64,000 bases of DNA from the NCBI RefSeq assembly GCF_026914265.1, contig NC_069133.1, positions 3,199,566 through 3,263,565 of the forward strand, in the 5' to 3' direction. A program made the position numbers and the translations under genes. Numbering within the stretch: position 1 is the first letter of the stretch; each line of letters starts with the position of its first letter. Shown here one piece after another: positions 57,950-64,000 of this stretch. The DNA comes from Mya arenaria. Taxonomy: Eukaryota > Mollusca > Bivalvia > Myida > Myidae. The notes beneath the pieces are model-generated. The model saw only the letters and a list, made by a program, of their open reading frames with translations. It made no database searches and had not been told where the DNA came from.

Positions 57950-58860
57950 AACTGTCATAAGACTTGAGAACTTGACAGTAGATTGCAAATAGTTTACTTT
58001 TACTTTGAGGCTTAGGTAAATCGGCCTGTATCTACAATTAATACAAGTGATTTTTGTTTCTGCAAAGTAAAACTTCAATGTGAACTACTTAAAATCTCAT
58101 CAATTCTATAATCCTCTAGAGTAAAAATTTACAATTGGCCTTATTTAAAGAAAGAAGACTTTATTTTAAACTTGCTTCTTATCATTAAAATCTAAATTCA
58201 ATGTCATATGTTTTTCAGGGAAAACAGACTTAAAATAGAGGAAGACAACTGCCATTTGAGAAAAAAAAGGAGTACATGGGCGATATATATTACTTCACTG
58301 CAGTAAAGAATCAAATCATCTACCAACTCCATGTTAGTTGCTGTGGGCATCAACATTGATGACAGTTGCAATTTTGGAAACTGTTCAAAAATATGAGTTA
58401 CACTATCTTAACTAAAGAAGAAGTAAAAACTGTTCCTGTATAGTGAAGGACTGGCTTACACTAACTAGATGCTAAAAAAGTTTGGCAAGTTGCTGTGATT
58501 AAATGAATAACTAACTTTTACAACAACCCTAAAGAAGAAGAACCATCATCATCTACAATGATTACATCATTTTGCAATGTGTATATACTCACAACAGTGT
58601 TATGTGCCATAAAAAGTGGAAGTGTTATAAATGGACATCTTCCTGATTCTAATGATTACACTTGTTTTATTATAACTTCTTAAACACTTACATAATTTAA
58701 TGAATTAGTATTATAAATAAATATGTGTTCAATTGCATTACTTAGTTTTTTTAATATCAAATGTTTTTGTTCTTTAAGTTTGGTTCTATAATGCTGTTGA
58801 ATAAGCTGACCTGGAAGTAAATATGTTGTAACATGTAATATGGATATTGTTTCAAATTAA
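57950..58860. other. Right interior of the large element; no gene recognised
   Basis: AT-rich. An acceptor-like TTTTTCAG at about 58212-58219 precedes GGAAAACAGACTTAAAATAG, but no coherent exon chain can be made with the left interior. Confidence 0.3.
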
Positions 58861-59192
58861 TGTCACAGATTCTAGTGGTATTCCACTAAAAGTTACCGCT
58901 GGTATTCCACTGGTATAGTAGTATACCAGCAGTAAACTTTTAGTTGAATACCACTAAAATTTACCGCTGGTATTTCAGTGGTGTTCCAGTGTAATTCCAG
59001 CGGTAAATTTTGGTGGTATTCCACTAAAAGTTTACCGCTGGTATTCCAGTTGAATTCCACTGAAATACCAGCGGTAAACTTTTAATGGAATACCACCAAA
59101 GTTTACCGCTGGTATACCACTGAAATACCATTGGTATACCACCGGCATACCGCTGGTATTCCAGTGGTATTCCACTGACATTTTTACTGGGG

Positions 59193-60155
59193 CAGTTTCT
59201 GAATATCCTGATTGCTAGTTTGAAGTTACCGCAATGGTTAAGTTTTCAATCATATCAAAATAAGTGAAAGTCAAGATAATTATAATTATGATTTTTGATG
59301 CAGCAAACCTCTCACAAGGGTTAGTAGAACATACATGCCATATCCCCCGCTGGGGGGTAAAATCCCCTGAAATTTAAAAAAAAAATGACAAAGTGAAACC
59401 ACAGTGAGTGAAACTGAATGTAAAGAAACAATTCTGCAAGGGTGTTTAAAAATGTTTGATAAATGCCAAAAGGAAACCTTAACAACAAGTGATCAATTAA
59501 TAAGTAATGATCAAAGGCAAAGAAATAATACTATTTCAGAAAAGGAAAAAAATAATAATTCTCTTAGTGTCTGAACGTCATCATAGCTGATAGTATTAAG
59601 CAGAATTTTTTAAAAGCTTTGGACGAAGTTAATTTTAATTTACAGTATGACATGACAGTGTATCATGAGAATATATGATAAATCATGACATAAAATAATT
59701 CTGTATAATGAAAAAGTTAGTAAGTTTTCATAGCAAAAAGTATGTGATTACATTTTTTCGTGCTTTTGTCTTAAAATACTTTGAAATTTCGCTAACTTAA
59801 ACCTGCTAAAAATCCCCCTGAATACTACCAAAATCCCCCTGTAGACTACCAAAATCACCCTGAATTTTCAGCCTTTCTGAACAAAACCCCCTGAATGGTC
59901 TCCAGAGAATATGGCATGACATGTATAGTAGAATCACTAAAATTGTCTTATTATTTAGATTTCCGGGGGGGGGGGGAGAGCATATGATCCCTCTAAACCC
60001 TCTAGATCCAAAGGGGTTTCTCTTGATTGGTTTTACCTATAAATAATATATTGACAAGGGATTGAACTCAATTTGTCCTATTCCCAAAATATTGAAATTA
60101 ACAAAGTATACAGAGTTAAAGCATGTACACTGGCTGAAAAGTCGTGTCTCTTTAC
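59193..60155. other. No gene recognised
   Basis: AT-rich, with a decayed CCCCCTGAA-type short repeat at 59810-59895 and a poly-G run at about 59965-59977. Confidence 0.4.
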
Positions 60156-60194
60156 CTGTTTACGTAACTCATCGACGATGGCCTGCACGTGCAT
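60156..60194 (-). other. Candidate short coding exon (13 codons)
   Basis: The minus strand reads ATG then HVQAIVDELRKQ, ending at a good donor (GTAAAG). An alternative reading uses the AG at 60184-60183 as acceptor, giving a 27-nt microexon. The peptide looks like a natural helix, but no neighbouring exon was found and a chance match is possible. Confidence 0.22.
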
Positions 60195-60386
60195 ATAGTT
60201 TAACTAATTTAACCTGATAATGACTATATATGTATATCATGAAGTTCAGCAATGAAGCATAACATTAATTTACAATTCATATAATTACCTTTTCAAGGCT
60301 TGCTTCTCTGTTAGACTTCGACTTCTATATACTTTGTTTACACGCGACCCATTTTGAAAATAAATTTGTAAAAAATAATTTTAATC

Positions 60387-60549
<163 letters not shown>

Positions 60550-61420
60550 GTGTGTTAACATCAACTTTAACATAATATAATCTGAATTTCAAATTGCTTT
60601 GAAAGTACTGGGGCGACTCCGATATTGGTACAATAGGTGGTACGTTTTCGGGGTGAGCAACTTTATTAGAACAGTATATGGTTTAAAGATGGAAGATGTA
60701 GTGTATTCACATCATATTTTTTCTACGATATTTTTTTGAAAAAAATATACTTCGGCAATTCGTTGGATTGCTTGGGGGACCTTAATTCGCTAATAAAATA
60801 TCACAATAACACACACGGCAGGAGGGGGTAGCTAGCCCGCTATTCATGTGGATTCATAATTGTGCTTAGCGGGTTCGGGGGCATGAACCCTCAGAAAAAA
60901 AATGAAAACCATGGTGCTATCTGGTGCATTCTGAGGTATTTAATATAGAACTGGAAAATGGACAATGTACTTCACGCAAATTCGGGGGGAGAGGTGGGTA
61001 AATAGGGGACATTAAATTGTCACTGATTCCCATTTCCGAACACAAGAGAGATGGTGATATGCGTACTGGCAACATGTAGATTTGTCATTGTCGAACCTTT
61101 AATAAATGAAAATGCTGATTCCATACGTTTGGGATTTCAACATCTCCCGGGAAATTAGCTTGGCGCGTTGTTTTTTTTTCAAATGACTTTAACGCTTGAA
61201 ACCTCTTAACCCAAAGGATGTTGAGTTGCCTGCAGGTGTGGGATTTGAATCAAAAATAATCTAAATCCCCTCCGTGTGCCCGTCGCCCCCATCCCTGGTT
61301 AAGCAAACATTGATATGTGTGTTTTTAGATGTTCTTGTTGATAAAAATAAGCTAGCCATAGATTGATATAAACATCAAAAAAATATGTGAAAGTTAGCAT
61401 GAAATATGAAGTGAAAGTAA
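60550..61420. other. No gene recognised
   Basis: Mixed composition with GC-richer patches (CACGGCAGGAGGGGGTAGC; GTGTGCCCGTCGCCCCCATC), probably decayed repeats. No exon or RNA gene. Confidence 0.4.
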
Positions 61421-63512
61421 ATGGTCAGGAGAACGCTGTCCCGAGAAAAACGATGGCAACCAGGGTCAAGGGCTCGATGTCCCCTGAAACACGATAGCAA
61501 CCAGGGTCAAGGGCACGCTGTCCCCAGAAACACGATAGTAACCAGGGTCAAAGGCTCGATGTCCCCTGAAACCCGATAACAATCATGGTCAAGGGCACGC
61601 TACCCCCAGAAACACGATAGCAACCAGGGTCAAGGGCACGCTACCCCCAGAAACACGATAGCAACCAGGGTCAAGGGCACGCTACCCCCAGAAACACGAT
61701 AGCAACCAGGGTCAAGGGCACGCTACCCCCAGAAACACGATAGCAACCAGGGTTAAGGGCACGCTACCCCCAGAAACACGATAGCAACCAGGGTCAAGGG
61801 CACGCTGTCCCCAGAAACACGATAGCAACCAGGGTCAAGGGCACGCTGTCCCCAGAAACACGATAGCAACCAGGGTCAAGGGCACGCTGTCCCCAGAAAC
61901 ACGATAGCAACAATGGTCAAGGGCCCGATGTCCCCTGAATTACGATAACAATCATGGTCAATGGCACACTGTCCCCAGAAACACGATAGCAACCAGGGTC
62001 AAGGGCACGATGTTCCCCGAAACACGATAACAACCATGGTCAAGGGCGCGATGTCCCAAGAAACACGATAGCAGCCATGGTCAAGGGCACGCTGTCCCCA
62101 GAAACACGATAGCAACCAGGGTCAAGGGCACGATGTTCCCAGAAACACGATAACAACCATGGTCAAGGGCGCGATGTCCCAAGAAACACGATAGCAACCA
62201 TGGTCAAGGGCGCGATGTCCACTAAAACACGATAGCAACCATGGTCAAGGAAACGCTGTCCTAAGAAACACAATAGCAACCATGGTCAAGGGCACGCTGT
62301 CCTAAGAAACACGATAGCAACCATTGTCAAGGGCGCGATGTCCCCTGAAACTCGATAACAACCATGGCAAAGGACGCTATGTTCCCAGAAACTTGACAAC
62401 AACCATGGTCAAGGGCGCGATCCCCAGAAACACGATAACAACCATGGTCGAGAGCGCGATGTTCACAGAAACACGAAAGCAACAATGGTCAAGGGCACGA
62501 TGTCCCCAGAAACACGATAGCAACCATGGTCGAGGGCACGATGTTCCCAGAAACACGATAGCAACAATGGTCAAGGGCACGATGTTCCCAGAAACACGAT
62601 AGCAACCATGGTCGAGGGCACGATGTTCCCAGAAACACGATAGCAACAATGGTCAAGGGCACGATGTTCCCAGAAACACGATAGCATTCATGGTAAGGGC
62701 ACGATGTCCCCAGAAACACGATAGCAACCATTGTCAAGGGCACGATGTCCCCAGAAACACGATAGCAACCATTGTCAAGGGCACGATGTTCCCAGAAACA
62801 CGATAGCAACCATGGTCAAGTGCACGATGTTCTCAGAAACACAATAGCAACCATGGTCAAGGGCACGCTGTCCCCAGAAACACGATAGCAACCATGGTCG
62901 ACGGCTTGCTGTCCCCAGAAACACGATAGCAACCATGGTCAAGGGCACTATGTCCCCAGAAATACGATAGCAACCATGGTCGAGGGCGCGATGTTCCAAG
63001 AAACTCGATATCAATCATGGTCAAGGACGCGATGTTCCCAGAAACACGATAACATCCATGGTCGAGGGCGCGCTGTCCCCAGAAACACGATAGCAACCAT
63101 GATCGAGGGCGCACTGTCCCCCAGAAACACGATAGCAACCATGGTCGAGGGCGTGCTGTCCCCAGACACTCGATAGCAACCATGGTCGAGGGAACTATGT
63201 CCCCAGAAATACGATAGCAACCATGGAGGAGGGCGCGCTTTCCCAAGAAACTTGAAAGCACCCATGGTCGACGGCACTATGTCCCAAAAAAAAAACGATG
63301 CAACCATGGTCGAGGGCACGTCGTTCCCAGAAACTCGAATGCAACCATGGTCAAGGACGCGATGTTCCCGGAAACACGATAACATTCTTGGTGAAGGAAG
63401 CGATGTCCCCAGAAACACGATAGCAACATGGTCAAGGGCGTGATGTCCCCATAAACACGATAGTAACCATGGTCGAGGACTCGCTGTCCCCAGAAACACG
63501 ATAGCAACCATC
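61420..63512 (+). repeat. 41-bp minisatellite, about 51 copies
   Basis: The unit is GAAACACGATAGCAACCATG-GTCAAGGGCACGATGTCCCCA (41 bp; starts at 61609 and 61650). Variants form blocks: CCAGGGTC with CTACCCCC at 61.6-61.8 kb, GATGTTCCCAG at 62.5-62.8 kb, GTCGAGGGCGCGC at 63.0-63.2 kb. Since 41 is not a multiple of three, the reading frame rotates from unit to unit, yet no unit introduces stops in several frames. This yields long repetitive frames on both strands that I do not regard as genes. Confidence 0.95.
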
Positions 63513-64000
63513 ATAAGTAGTGTCTGTCAAGACAAAATCATGAGAAAGTTTTTTTTCTGAAGAAGGCAATTTCTGACTTTGAGACGACCTGAATGAGAAA
63601 ACATTTGTTTCCCGCATTTGTGCTGGCATTAACATGATATCACGGATGATTTTCATCAAGTTAATTCAGGAAATGATCTTGATATTGATCCCAACAAGTA
63701 ATTTTAATTACATGTCAACACAAAGATTGAACTTGCCGATATTAGCATTAGTCAGATCCTTCCGTACATGCAAACGACAAACATTTCTAACTGCGTACAA
63801 TGCAATAATTAGTTGGCCGACATGCAGTAAAGCCTTAATGATTGAAGATGGGCGTAGTAATGTAATCTAACTGACTAAGAATACAGCCTTATTGGCTGAC
63901 ACATTTTCAGTGCTACGGGGTATGCGTATCGGATAAGTGCGAGTAGGCGGCTTAAAAACACCCGCGAAAGTAGAAATTCTTAATGATTAAGCCTAGTACT
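63513..64000. other. No gene recognised
   Basis: Unique-looking AT-rich sequence to the end of the window. The 78-codon frame at 63634-63870 has no recognisable feature. Confidence 0.4.

Larger units (their letters stand above)
53844..59192. mobile_element. Large element with 38-bp inverted ends (5.35 kb), carrying a nested Harbinger insertion
   Basis: The left end 53844-53881 begins CCCCAGTAAAAATGTCAGTG. The right end 59155-59192 is its reverse complement with about one mismatch over 38 bp. Inside both ends lie arrays of short palindromic phrases (GGAATACCAGTGGAATACCA left, to about 54065; GGTATTCCACTAAAAGTTTA right, from about 58870) that look like subterminal repeats. No target duplication was seen and no transposase of its own was recognised. 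About 2.1 kb of its interior is the separate transposon at 55806-57942. Two independent insertions with the same ends is a less likely alternative. Confidence 0.6.

Noticed and set aside
62324..63514. Multiple 60-167-codon frames in the 41-bp array
   Set aside because: Frames on both strands with rotating repeat peptides and no start, splice or domain evidence outside the array.

Overview
The window is AT-rich, intron-bearing, repeat-laden animal DNA. Small coding exons with canonical GT/AG borders sit among LINE, Tc1, Harbinger and MITE remnants, long minisatellites and low-copy dispersed repeats. The repeat style, including shared segments carrying AAGGTCAAGGTCA-like blocks, suggests a marine mollusc, most likely a bivalve. 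That is inference: no ribosomal, mitochondrial or other diagnostic gene is present. Most open frames here are chance frames or lie inside tandem repeats.

The only convincing host genes are two paralogues arranged head to head about 8.4 kb apart. Gene A is on the minus strand (24644 down to 18937, 479 codons) and gene B on the plus strand (33053 to 38481, 453 codons). I assembled both from five exons each. The three internal exons have identical lengths (151, 95 and 139 bp) and all four introns share the same phases (0, 1, 0, 1). Each protein has two tandem copies of an unfamiliar module of about 65 residues (a basic RxxxRSxLxxL helix, then GEECFxVTA, then LGSxKGxxF), an acidic low-complexity middle, two C2H2 zinc fingers and a short charged helix. 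Each module is split over an exon pair with the same internal phase, so the module duplicated first and the whole gene was duplicated and inverted later. Intron 1 of gene A holds about 25 copies of a 63-bp minisatellite whose unit matches the exon 2 splice acceptor and the first bases of exon 2.

Layout: 0-3.5 kb, a dispersed repeat and a dead 5'-truncated LINE; 3.5-18.9 kb, mostly featureless AT-rich DNA with a tRNA-derived SINE, a 43-bp minisatellite, small MITEs and a telomere-like tract; 18.9-24.7 kb, gene A; 24.7-33 kb, divergent spacer with a pogo-like MITE, a 1.36-kb element bounded by an 8-bp repeat, and another MITE; 33-38.5 kb, gene B; 39.5-41 kb, an intact Tc1-type (DD34E) transposase frame; 41.4-51.4 kb, an almost continuous belt of diverged satellite and minisatellites; 53.8-59.2 kb, a 5.3-kb element with long inverted ends into which a GC-rich PIF/Harbinger transposon (55.8-57.9 kb) has inserted; 60.4 kb, a trinucleotide microsatellite; 61.4-63.5 kb, a 41-bp minisatellite.

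The zinc-finger pair probably encodes nuclear DNA-binding proteins. All remaining recognisable content is mobile or repetitive. Intron models come from splice-site reading plus paralogue comparison, not transcripts.
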